DNA of 33,233 nt. Source: Planctomycetota bacterium (GTDB taxonomy: Bacteria; Planctomycetota; Planctomycetia; Pirellulales; UBA1268). Under the pieces are notes generated by a model. That model worked only from the letters and a program-made list of their open reading frames with translations, had not been told where the DNA came from and did not search any database. Below are positions 17,831 to 24,680 of this stretch, in pieces (position 1 is the first letter of the stretch; the number at the start of each line of letters is the position of its first letter). Where the stretch lies: NCBI GenBank assembly GCA_016872925.1, contig VGYR01000010.1, positions 1 through 33,233 of the forward strand, given 5' to 3'. A program made the translations under genes and the position numbers.

Positions 17831-19060
17831 CTACCCGCGCGGATCGGTCACCGTGCCGGCGAACAGCACGGCCCCCGTGGCCCGGTCGACGATCGCCCAG
17901 GCGAAGGGCCGGTCGGCCTTGATCTCCAGCGGCTCCTCGGGCTGTGGCCGCATGCTCCGCACGCCGACCACCACCCCGGTCGCGGCGGCCGCCTCGGTGC
18001 CCTCCTCGGAGACGTCGACGAAGCCCTCGTGCACGACGTCGCTGACGAACAGGTCCCGCGTGCCATCGATACCCGAGAGGTCGGCGGCGGCCGCATCGAA
18101 GGCCGCTCTCATGCCGAGCGACTCGAGCGCCCGATTGAGCTGCAGCGGCTTGCGGGCCGTCCACTTCGGAAGCGACAGGTCCACCGCCCGCAACGCCACG
18201 TCGTCCGACCCGGCGGCCCACTTCGTCCGCCAGTCGCCGGCGAGGCTCCCGAGCACCGACTCGAGCCCGTCGGTCGCGACCGGCACCACGAGCACCATCG
18301 CGAGACCATGCCCCGCGTACGGAAGTTCACAGACCATGGCCGACTCGTCGCCGGAGCCCGTCCGACCGGCCAGCATGCGGCCCGACCGGCGCATGAAGGG
18401 CACGTCCACCCGATCACCGGCGCCGAGCTGAAACGGCTCGGGACGCGTCGCCGACTTCTCGAACGGCTCGGCCCACGGAGCCTTGAGAAAGACGGCGTTG
18501 GTGAGCACGATCCGCGTCAGCGGCGTGATCGAGCCGGCCTTGAGCAGCTCCGGGATCTTGTCCGCGGTGTGCCCGGACACCCAGCGGTTGATCTCTCCAC
18601 GGGCGGTCTCGGGAGCGGTGGAGAAGTCGACGAGCCCGGCCGCGGCGGCGAACCTGTCTTCCAGCGCGGCGGCGAATCCGGGATCGATCTGCTTGCCGCG
18701 CTGGATCCAGAGCCGATTCGCCACCTCCAGCGTGATCGACGCCCCCCTGGAGTCGGCGAACGACGTGCGCAGCGCCTCGGCCGCGGCGGCGATGGCCGCC
18801 CGATCGTCGGGCATGCCCAACACGGCGGCGATCTCGCCGGCCGTGGTACCCCGGGCTCCCTGGTGCGTCATCGCCAGCGCCTCCCAGACGCTCGCCGGCG
18901 AGACCACCACGGTGCCGCCGCCGGCCGCCCGCACCAGGTCCCAGGCGAGTTCGTCGATCCCCGCCGCCGCCGTGGCGGCATCGCGCTGCGCTTCGGGGCG
19001 GGCCTCGACGGGCACGAGCCCCGCCAGCATCAGGGCCGCCAGGGTCACGATCCTTCGCAT
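17831..19060 (-). CDS. Secreted serpin (serine protease inhibitor)
   Basis: 409 residues from ATG 19060, with a signal peptide of about 24 residues (LAALMLAGLVPVEA). Serpin landmarks are in order: VVVSPASVWEAL, the shutter region, IVLTNAVFLKAPW, and the inhibitory hinge EEGTEAAAAT. After the reactive loop come DRPFAWAIVD and VLFAGTV. Serpins trap proteases as covalent complexes after cleavage of the reactive loop. Counting 17 residues from the first hinge Glu, as in antitrypsin, puts Arg at P1 and Ser at P1', which predicts inhibition of trypsin-like proteases. The short Ala hinge residues favour an inhibitory serpin. The ORF track's GTG at 19186 adds a non-hydrophobic leader and is rejected. 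It is followed by a terminator-like hairpin and then ppdK on the same strand. Confidence 0.95.
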   Translation of the reverse strand: MRRIVTLAALMLAGLVPVEARPEAQRDAATAAAGIDELAWDLVRAAGGGTVVVSPASVWEALAMTHQGARGTTAGEIAAVLGMPDDRAAIAAAAEALRTSFADSRGASITLEVANRLWIQRGKQIDPGFAAALEDRFAAAAGLVDFSTAPETARGEINRWVSGHTADKIPELLKAGSITPLTRIVLTNAVFLKAPWAEPFEKSATRPEPFQLGAGDRVDVPFMRRSGRMLAGRTGSGDESAMVCELPYAGHGLAMVLVVPVATDGLESVLGSLAGDWRTKWAAGSDDVALRAVDLSLPKWTARKPLQLNRALESLGMRAAFDAAAADLSGIDGTRDLFVSDVVHEGFVDVSEEGTEAAAATGVVVGVRSMRPQPEEPLEIKADRPFAWAIVDRATGAVLFAGTVTDPRG

Positions 19061-19090
19061 CCTTTTCCCCTCACGTCCGACGTTTCGGCA

Positions 19091-19108
19091 CCCGCGGGCA
19101 TCCGCGGG
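19091..19108 (-). other. Short perfect inverted repeat upstream of the serpin gene
   Basis: CCCGCGG and CCGCGGG flank a 4-nt loop (7-bp stem). It lies about 30-50 bases before the serpin ATG, between a weak -10-like TATCCT (19125-19120) and the start codon. It could be a leader hairpin or an operator; GC-rich chance is also possible. Confidence 0.3.
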
Positions 19109-19180
19109 TCGCCGCTCAGAGGATATCCGGCGGGCGACCCCGGCGTCTGCCGACCCGGCCGGCCCCGAGAGGCGATCCCG

Positions 19181-19186
19181 TACCAT
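19181..19186 (+). promoter_or_regulatory. -10-like element of the NagA-like gene
   Basis: TACCAT followed by GTCGG, implying a start near 19193 and a 27-nt leader. No clear -35 is seen. Confidence 0.3.
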
Positions 19187-19219
19187 GTCGGCTCACGAAA
19201 CGTTCTCGGGAAGCGGGTC

Positions 19220-20155
19220 ATGGCGGGCGGCTTCGACATCCAGGTCAACGGCTACGCGGGAGCCGACTTCTGCTCGCGTGACCTCACACTCGAGCAGTGC
19301 AGCCGGGCCTGCGCCGAACTCGCCGCCGACGGCTTCAGCGGCATCCTCGCCACGGTGATCACCGACACGATCGAGGGCATCTCCGCGAAGCTCGCCCGGC
19401 TGGCGGCGTTTCGCGACCGCGATCCGGCGATCGCCCGCATGATCGCGGGCTTCCACGTCGAGGGCCCGTTCCTGAGCCGCAAGCCGGGGTGCCCCGGGGC
19501 CCACGATCCCACGAAGTTCCTGCCCGCGAGCGTCGACGATGCCAGACGCATCCTCGAAGCGGGCGCCGGTCTCGTGCGGCTAGTCACGCTGGCACCGGAA
19601 TGCGATGCGGGGCTGGTGACCACCGGCTATCTGGCCCGCCAGGGCGTCACGGTCTCGGCCGGGCACTGCGACCCGTCGCTCGACGAACTCGTGGCGGCGA
19701 TCGACGCCGGCCTGTCGATGGTCACGCACCTCGGCAACGGCTGCGCCCTCGACCTGCCCCGGCACGACAACTTCATCCAGCGCGTGCTCTACCTGCACGA
19801 GCGGCTCTGGACCTGCTACATCCCCGACGGCGTCCACGTGCCGTACCACGCCCTGGCCAACTACCTGGCGATTTCGGGCGTCGACCGCTCGATCATGGTG
19901 ACCGATGCGATCGTCGTGGCGAAGCTTCCCCCGGGCCGCTATGCCTACGGCGAAGGCGAGGTGGAGGTCGACGGCGCAGGGGTCGCCCGTCGGCCCGGAC
20001 GGCGCACGCTCGCCGGGTCGACGATCTCGATGCACCGCGTGCGCGAGAACCTCGCCCGGCAGCTCCACCTCGACGACGCGGCGATCGAGCGGCTGGTGTC
20101 GACGAATCCCCGCCGGGCCGTCGGCGTCGCGGCACCGCCCGGCGCCTCCGCCTGA
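19220..20155 (+). CDS. NagA-like N-acetylglucosamine-6-phosphate deacetylase, compact form
   Basis: 311 residues. NagA-type amidohydrolase motifs are all visible: FDIQVNGYAGADF, FHVEGPFLS (metal Glu), SAGHCDPS (His), VTHLGNGC (His), PDGVHVP, VTDAI (catalytic Asp) and LAGSTISM. The enzyme removes the acetyl group from GlcNAc-6-P in the cytoplasm, feeding amino sugars to central metabolism. The Q-x-N arrangement in the first motif resembles the single-metal E. coli type. The protein starts only seven residues before that motif and ends soon after the last barrel segment, so the beta-sandwich domain of classical NagA is absent. The track's 785-residue ORF is antisense to the serpin upstream of ATG 19220. 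The last 263 bp overlap mutY on the other strand. No NagB or kinase gene is nearby. Confidence 0.85.
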   Translation: MAGGFDIQVNGYAGADFCSRDLTLEQCSRACAELAADGFSGILATVITDTIEGISAKLARLAAFRDRDPAIARMIAGFHVEGPFLSRKPGCPGAHDPTKFLPASVDDARRILEAGAGLVRLVTLAPECDAGLVTTGYLARQGVTVSAGHCDPSLDELVAAIDAGLSMVTHLGNGCALDLPRHDNFIQRVLYLHERLWTCYIPDGVHVPYHALANYLAISGVDRSIMVTDAIVVAKLPPGRYAYGEGEVEVDGAGVARRPGRRTLAGSTISMHRVRENLARQLHLDDAAIERLVSTNPRRAVGVAAPPGASA

Positions 20156-21230
20156 CGGGCCGCGCCGGCATCGCCACGTCGTCCCCGACGAGCCGCGCGA
20201 TCCTGCGGCCGGGGGAGGTCATGGCGAGGCCGTCGAGCATCGCAACCGGAATCCAGCGGGCCGCTGACGCCACGGCTGGTGCGCGAGCCGTGCGCCGCTC
20301 GACCGCCACGCACTCGATCCGGTGGTTCGTCACGCCATAGGTGAAGCGGCCGAGTTCGCGGCCCTTGGATCCCGGCCGCTCCCGCGGAAAATCCCAGAGC
20401 CCCTCCCACCATTCGCCGGCACCTCGGCGCACGACCAGCACGCGGTCGCCATGCCGCGTCACGACCGCCGTCTCCCGAATCCGCCGCGTGGCCCGCGGCG
20501 CGGCCGTCACCGGAATCGATTCCACCCGCCCCGCCGCATGCGCGCCGCAGTTCGCTGCCAGCGGGCAGCGGCCGCAGACCGGTCGCGCGGGCGTGCAGAC
20601 CGTCGCGCCGAGGTCCATCAGAGCCTGGTTGAAGGTTCCCGCGCCGCGCCGCGGCACGAGCGTTGCGGCGATCCGCCAGATCGGCTCGTCGCCGGCGCCG
20701 CCCACAGGCTCGGCGTGGCCGCTGAGCCGTGCCAGCACCCGCCGCGAGTTGGCCTCGACGATCGGCGCCGGCAGATCGAACGCGATCGAGGCGATCGCCC
20801 CGGCCGTGTACCGCCCCACCCCGGGAAGCGACCGCAGTCCGGCGACCGACCGCGGAACCACGCCGCCGTGCTCGGCGACGAGCGCCTGGGCCGCGGCGTG
20901 CAGCTGCCGGGCCCGCCGATAATAGCCCAGCCCCTCCCAATGCTTGAGGACCTCCGCTTCGCTCGCCCGCGCGAGATGGCCGACGCTGGGGAACCGGCGG
21001 AGGAACCTGGCGAAGAAATCCTTGACGCGTTCGACCTGTGTCTGCTGGAGCATCACCTCGCTCACCCACACGGCATAGGGATCACGGGTGCGGCGCCACG
21101 GCAGGTCGCGCCGCGCCCTGGCGTACCACCGCGCGAGCCGCCGCCGGACGCCGGCCGGATCGGTGACGCCCGCAGGGGAGGTCGTGCGGAAGGGCGGACG
21201 TTTTTCAACGGCGGGCCGCGACCGTGACAC
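19893..21230 (-). CDS. mutY: A/G-specific adenine glycosylase with long antisense-derived tail
   Basis: 445 residues from GTG 21230, with GGAG seven bases upstream (GTG 21236 is the alternative). MutY excises adenine mispaired with 8-oxoguanine. Seen in order: DLPWRRTRDPYAVWVSEVML with catalytic Glu58; LPGVGRYTAGA in the helix-hairpin-helix, with the Tyr expected for MutY; the iron-sulfur loop Cys212/219/222/228 (spacing 6-2-5); and a NUDIX-like C-terminal domain (EWWEGLWDFPR, GVTNHRIE). The usual catalytic Asp (DGNV) is Glu159 in VEANSRRVL. No stop codon occurs where the family normally ends (about 355). Translation continues about 87 residues, rich in Arg, Pro and Ser, antisense to the NagA-like gene. 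A TACACT element lies at 21272-21267. Confidence 0.88.
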   Translation of the reverse strand: MSRSRPAVEKRPPFRTTSPAGVTDPAGVRRRLARWYARARRDLPWRRTRDPYAVWVSEVMLQQTQVERVKDFFARFLRRFPSVGHLARASEAEVLKHWEGLGYYRRARQLHAAAQALVAEHGGVVPRSVAGLRSLPGVGRYTAGAIASIAFDLPAPIVEANSRRVLARLSGHAEPVGGAGDEPIWRIAATLVPRRGAGTFNQALMDLGATVCTPARPVCGRCPLAANCGAHAAGRVESIPVTAAPRATRRIRETAVVTRHGDRVLVVRRGAGEWWEGLWDFPRERPGSKGRELGRFTYGVTNHRIECVAVERRTARAPAVASAARWIPVAMLDGLAMTSPGRRIARLVGDDVAMPARPVRRRRRAVPRRRRPGGDSSTPAARSPRRRGGAAGRGSRARGASRSSTRRACAVRADGRPLRRRPPPRLRRRHSGPGEASPRRSHRSP

Positions 21231-21266
21231 TTGCACTCTCCGGGTCCGTGCGGTCAAACCGACGGC

Positions 21267-21272
21267 AGTGTA
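21267..21272 (-). promoter_or_regulatory. -10-like element of mutY
   Basis: TACACT on the minus strand followed by GCC. The implied start near 21260 leaves a leader of about 30 nt that contains the GGAG ribosome site. No -35 was identified. Confidence 0.35.
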
Positions 21273-21302
21273 GTGCACTCCCGCCGCCGGCCGACCCACT
21301 CC

Positions 21303-21833
21303 ATGAGCCACCGACGAGACCAGGAGAAAGCGGGGGATCGCGGCGGCCGCGGCCGCGACAAGCTCTCGGTCGCCCGGCGCGACACCGCCGCGGGCCCCGC
21401 CTGGGAACTCGTCCACCCGCGGTGCAGCCGCAGGCGGCGGGAGGACATCGAGGAGGTCGAGGCGATGGTCGAGGCCGGCGAGGTCGAGATCGCCCACGAC
21501 GAGCTGATCTGGCTGCTCTCCGAGTGTCCCGACTTTCTCGAAGCCCACGTGCAGCTCGGCTTGATCGCCCTGGAAGGCGACGACCCGAAGCTCGCCCGCG
21601 GCCACTTCGGCCGGGCCTACGAGCTCGCCATCCGGACGCTCGACGCCGCCAACACGCCGTGGCCGATGCCCTACGAGCTCGACGGCAACAAGCCGTTCTT
21701 TCAGGCCGCGAAGGGCCTCGTCCAGTCGCTGATGGAGCTCGGCCGGCCGCGGTCGGCCGCCGAAGTCTGCCAGCGGCTCGCGGTGCTCGACCCCGCTGAC
21801 CCCCTGGGCATCCAGAAAATCGCCCGCCGGTAG
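21303..21833 (+). CDS. Small TPR-like protein, unknown function
   Basis: 176 residues from ATG 21303. The first 50 residues are basic and polar (RRDQEKAGDRGGRGRDK) and probably disordered. From about residue 60 the protein is helical with TPR-like periodicity: HDELIWLLSECPDFLEAHVQLG, then DPKLARGHFGRAYELA, then a last helical pair ending in LDPADPLGIQKIARR. TPR proteins usually mediate protein contacts; no partner can be named. The ORF track starts at a TTG 24 codons earlier, close to the mutY start on the other strand, and I prefer the ATG although no good ribosome site precedes it. It is divergent from mutY and lies 49 bp upstream of the esterase gene. Confidence 0.7.
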   Translation: MSHRRDQEKAGDRGGRGRDKLSVARRDTAAGPAWELVHPRCSRRRREDIEEVEAMVEAGEVEIAHDELIWLLSECPDFLEAHVQLGLIALEGDDPKLARGHFGRAYELAIRTLDAANTPWPMPYELDGNKPFFQAAKGLVQSLMELGRPRSAAEVCQRLAVLDPADPLGIQKIARR

Positions 21834-21842
21834 CGGCTGCCG

Positions 21843-21848
21843 TATCAT
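21843..21848 (+). promoter_or_regulatory. -10-like element of the esterase-tmk-holB group
   Basis: TATCAT followed by GCCGG. The implied start near 21855 gives a 28-nt leader. The track's ATG at 21847 falls inside this element, which supports ATG 21883 as the true start of the esterase. Confidence 0.35.
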
Positions 21849-21882
21849 GCCGGTCGTTCGCCCGCCTCCGGAAGCACCTGCC

Positions 21883-22791
21883 ATGACGACGATGCCTCTC
21901 CGGCTGCTGGCATCCACGATTCTGCTCCTGCCCGCGAGCGCCCGCTGCCACGACACGACGCCGGCGGCGGCCGCCGCCGAGACGCTTCGGCTCTGGGAGG
22001 AAGCCGCCCCCGGCGCGGCGGGTGCGGCCGACCACGACATCCCGGTCGTGGCCTGGTGGCCGGCCACGCGCGGCGTTGATCCCGCGGCCGCGCTGGTCGT
22101 CTGCCCCGGTGGTGGATACGGCGCCCTCGCCGACCATGAAGGCAGCGATTACGCCCGCTGGCTCAACGCCCGGGGCATCTCCGCCTTCGTGCTCCGCTAT
22201 CGCCTTGGCAGCCACGGCTACCGCCACCCCGTGATGCTCGACGACGTCTCGCGGGCGATCCGCCTGGTGCGGCACGGCCACGAGCGGTTCCACGTCGATC
22301 CCGGCCGGGTCGGCGTGATGGGCAGTTCGGCCGGCGGCCATCTCGCCCTCACCGCCTGCCTGCACGCCGGCGCCGGCGACGATCGGGCCGCCGATCCGAT
22401 CGACCGTGGCTCCGCCCGACCCGATCTCGGCGTCCTCTGCTATCCCGTCGTGAGCATGACGCCCGACAAGACCCATGCCGGCTCACGGCGGAACCTGCTC
22501 GGCGACTCGCCGGACGACGCAGTCGCCCGGCAGCTGTCCGGCGAACTCGCGGTCCACCGGGACGTGCCGCCGCTGTTCATCTGGCACACCCGGGACGACG
22601 CGGTGGTGAAGCTCGAGCCGATCCTGGAGCTCTGCCTCCGGCTCACGTCGCTCGAGCGACCCTACGAGCTGCACGTCTACGCGTCCGGCCCGCACGGCCT
22701 CGGACTCGGCGTCCGCCCCTATGATCCCGCCAAGCCGCTCCATCCGTGGACGGTGGAGTGCGGCCGCTGGCTCGGTGCCCAAGGGTTCTGA
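21883..22791 (+). CDS. Secreted alpha/beta-hydrolase esterase (acetylxylan-esterase-like)
   Basis: 302 residues from ATG 21883. A signal peptide (LRLLASTILLLPASA) precedes a BD-FAE/acetylxylan-esterase-like alpha/beta hydrolase. The oxyanion block is VVCPGGGYGALADHEG, the nucleophile elbow MGSSAGGHLAL, the acid in WHTRDDAVV and the base in GPHGLG. Such enzymes remove acetyl or feruloyl groups from plant polysaccharides or other glycans outside the cytoplasm; the substrate here is not readable. Cys at LPASARC might suggest a lipoprotein, but the sequence before it is not a good lipobox. Only six bases separate it from tmk, so it may be cotranscribed with a replication gene pair, an unexpected functional mix. 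Confidence 0.82.
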   Translation: MTTMPLRLLASTILLLPASARCHDTTPAAAAAETLRLWEEAAPGAAGAADHDIPVVAWWPATRGVDPAAALVVCPGGGYGALADHEGSDYARWLNARGISAFVLRYRLGSHGYRHPVMLDDVSRAIRLVRHGHERFHVDPGRVGVMGSSAGGHLALTACLHAGAGDDRAADPIDRGSARPDLGVLCYPVVSMTPDKTHAGSRRNLLGDSPDDAVARQLSGELAVHRDVPPLFIWHTRDDAVVKLEPILELCLRLTSLERPYELHVYASGPHGLGLGVRPYDPAKPLHPWTVECGRWLGAQGF

Positions 22792-22797
22792 TCGCCC

Positions 22798-23424
22798 ATG
22801 ACACCCGGCCGGTTCATCTCGCTGGAAGGCATCGACGGCGCCGGGAAGTCGGCGCAGATCGGCCGGCTCGCCGACTGGCTGATCTCGGAAGGCCGCCGGG
22901 TGACCACCTGCCGGGATCCCGGCTCGACCCCGGTGGGCGACGCCATCCGCGCGATTCTCCTCGACCGGCACGACCTCCACCTCGCCGCGACCGCGGAGAT
23001 GTTTCTCTACATGGCGGCCCGGGCACAGCTCGTGGCCGAGGTGATCGAGCCGGCGCTGGCCCGCGGCGAGTGGGTGGTCAGCGATCGCTACCTGCTCTCC
23101 AACGTCGTCTACCAGGGCTACGGCGGGGGGCTCGATCCGGAGTCGATTCGCCGTGTGGGCCGAATCGCCACGGCCGGCCGGATGCCGGACCTGGTGCTGC
23201 TGCTCGACGTCGATCTGGAGACCAGCAGCCGTCGGCTGGCCCGCCCCCTCGACAAACTCGAAAATCGCGGCGCCGACTACCGGGCGCGGCTCCGGACCGG
23301 CTACCTCGCCGAGGCGGCGCGGAATCCCGACCTCGTGGTCACGATCGACGCCTCGGCGGGAATCGACGACGTCGCGTCGGCGATCCGTGTCGCCGCCGCC
23401 CGGCGGCTCGCGGTCGTCGGCTAG
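22798..23424 (+). CDS. tmk: Thymidylate kinase
   Basis: 208 residues, the normal size. It phosphorylates dTMP to dTDP in the cytoplasm. The P-loop GIDGAGKS is at residues 11-18. The DPG block (CRDPGSTPVGDAIR) corresponds to the usual REPGGT motif, and SDRYLLSNVVYQG is the DR motif that contacts dTMP. NRGADYRARL is the LID region. The stop codon TAG overlaps the AGGAGGA ribosome site of holB, so the two genes are coupled; tmk-holB pairing is common in bacteria. The ATG start leaves six bases after the esterase stop. Confidence 0.95.
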   Translation: MTPGRFISLEGIDGAGKSAQIGRLADWLISEGRRVTTCRDPGSTPVGDAIRAILLDRHDLHLAATAEMFLYMAARAQLVAEVIEPALARGEWVVSDRYLLSNVVYQGYGGGLDPESIRRVGRIATAGRMPDLVLLLDVDLETSSRRLARPLDKLENRGADYRARLRTGYLAEAARNPDLVVTIDASAGIDDVASAIRVAAARRLAVVG

Positions 23425-23432
23425 GAGGATCC

Positions 23433-24488
23433 ATGGCCTGGCAGGGCATCGAGGGGCACGACGAGATCGCCGCGCGGTTCGCGGCGGCCAACGCCCGCGG
23501 CAGGATCTCCGGCGCGTACCTGTTCGTCGGCCCGCCCGGCGTGGGCAAGGGGACGTTCGCGCTGGCGCTGGCGAAGGCGGTCGTCTGCGCGCAGCCCCGG
23601 CCGGGGATGGTGGCCTGCGGCACCTGTGCCTCGTGCATGCAGGCGGCCGCGGGAAGCCATCCCGACATCGACGTCGTCCGCAAGCCCGAGGATCGGGCGA
23701 CGATCCCGCTGGATCTCCTGATCGGTGATGACGAGCACCGGATGCGGGAGGGGCTGTGCTGGCGAATCCTGCTCCGTCCGGCCCTGGGCACGCGGAAGGT
23801 GGCCGTCGTGATGGATGCCGACCACTTGGCGGAGGAGGGGGCCAACTGCCTCCTGAAGACGCTCGAGGAGCCGCCCGCGGGATCCGTGATCATCCTCGTC
23901 GGCACCGCCCCGGAGCGGCAGTTGCCCACGATCCGCTCGCGATGCCAAGTGGTGCGGTTCGCGCCGCTGCCGACCGAAGCGGTACGGCGGATCGTCGCCG
24001 CCGAGATGCGGGCGGCGGATCTGCCCGTGGACGAGGCGGCGCTCACACTGGCGGCGCAGGCGGCCGGCGGCAGCCTCGCCCGCGTTCGGCTGATGCTCGA
24101 TCCCGAAGTGGCGGAGTTTCACGGCCGGTTGCTCGACCTGCTCGCCAGCAGGCCGCTTCGCGGGGTCGATCTCGGACGTGAGACGCTGGCCTTCGTGGAG
24201 GCCGCCGGCAAGGAGGCGCAGCCGCGACGGGCCCGGCTGCGGCTGGTGCTCGATGCCACGCTCGACGTGCTCCGGGAGGCGGCCCATCGTGCCGCCGGAT
24301 CCGCGGCTGCGGCACCGCAGCTGGCCCGCGCCGCCGCGGCCTGGTCGACCGACGTCGACACCGTGGTCTCGGCGTTCGAGCGAACGCTCGACGCCGTCGA
24401 CGCCGTCGATCGCAACGCCAACCTCGGTGTTCTTGTCGATGCCTGGACGGCGCTCCTCGAAGAACCCCGCCTCGCCCGCCGCAGCTGA
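23433..24488 (+). CDS. holB: DNA polymerase III delta-prime subunit (clamp loader)
   Basis: 351 residues. It is a subunit of the clamp loader that places the beta sliding clamp on DNA. The AAA+ domain has a Walker A GPPGVGKG (33-40), a zinc-binding set of four Cys (VVC, then ACGTCASC), a degenerate Walker B (VAVVMDADHL) and the conserved LLKTLEEPPAGSVIIL block followed by the SRC motif (TIRSRCQVVRF). The C-terminal third is helical, as expected for the collar. A retained Walker A means a DnaX-like ATPase cannot be ruled out, but the short length and tmk pairing favour delta-prime. AGGAGGA, overlapping the tmk stop, fixes ATG 23433; the longer ORF in the track is antisense or out of frame upstream. 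Confidence 0.92.
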   Translation: MAWQGIEGHDEIAARFAAANARGRISGAYLFVGPPGVGKGTFALALAKAVVCAQPRPGMVACGTCASCMQAAAGSHPDIDVVRKPEDRATIPLDLLIGDDEHRMREGLCWRILLRPALGTRKVAVVMDADHLAEEGANCLLKTLEEPPAGSVIILVGTAPERQLPTIRSRCQVVRFAPLPTEAVRRIVAAEMRAADLPVDEAALTLAAQAAGGSLARVRLMLDPEVAEFHGRLLDLLASRPLRGVDLGRETLAFVEAAGKEAQPRRARLRLVLDATLDVLREAAHRAAGSAAAAPQLARAAAAWSTDVDTVVSAFERTLDAVDAVDRNANLGVLVDAWTALLEEPRLARRS

Positions 24489-24546
24489 CGGCGTCCCCAG
24501 CCTGCCCGGTTTCCCCCGCCACCCCCGTCCCCCGCGCTGCGGGCGG

Positions 24547-24573
24547 CGCCGGGGAAATCCTGCCGCCCCGGCG
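24547..24573 (+). terminator. Candidate terminator after holB
   Basis: CGCCGGGG and CCCCGGCG form an 8-bp stem around an 11-nt loop. AATTTT occurs some 12 bases later, too far for a classical U-tract. The 192 bp between holB and the next gene hold nothing else I can identify. Confidence 0.3.
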
Positions 24574-24680
24574 GGCGACGATCGAATTTTCCGGTCGTGC
24601 CTGTCGATCCATCCGTGCGGGGATTGCGGTCGTCGGGGCATTCGACGCCGCGGTGCTCCGGGCAGGCGGACGGCGGCGTT

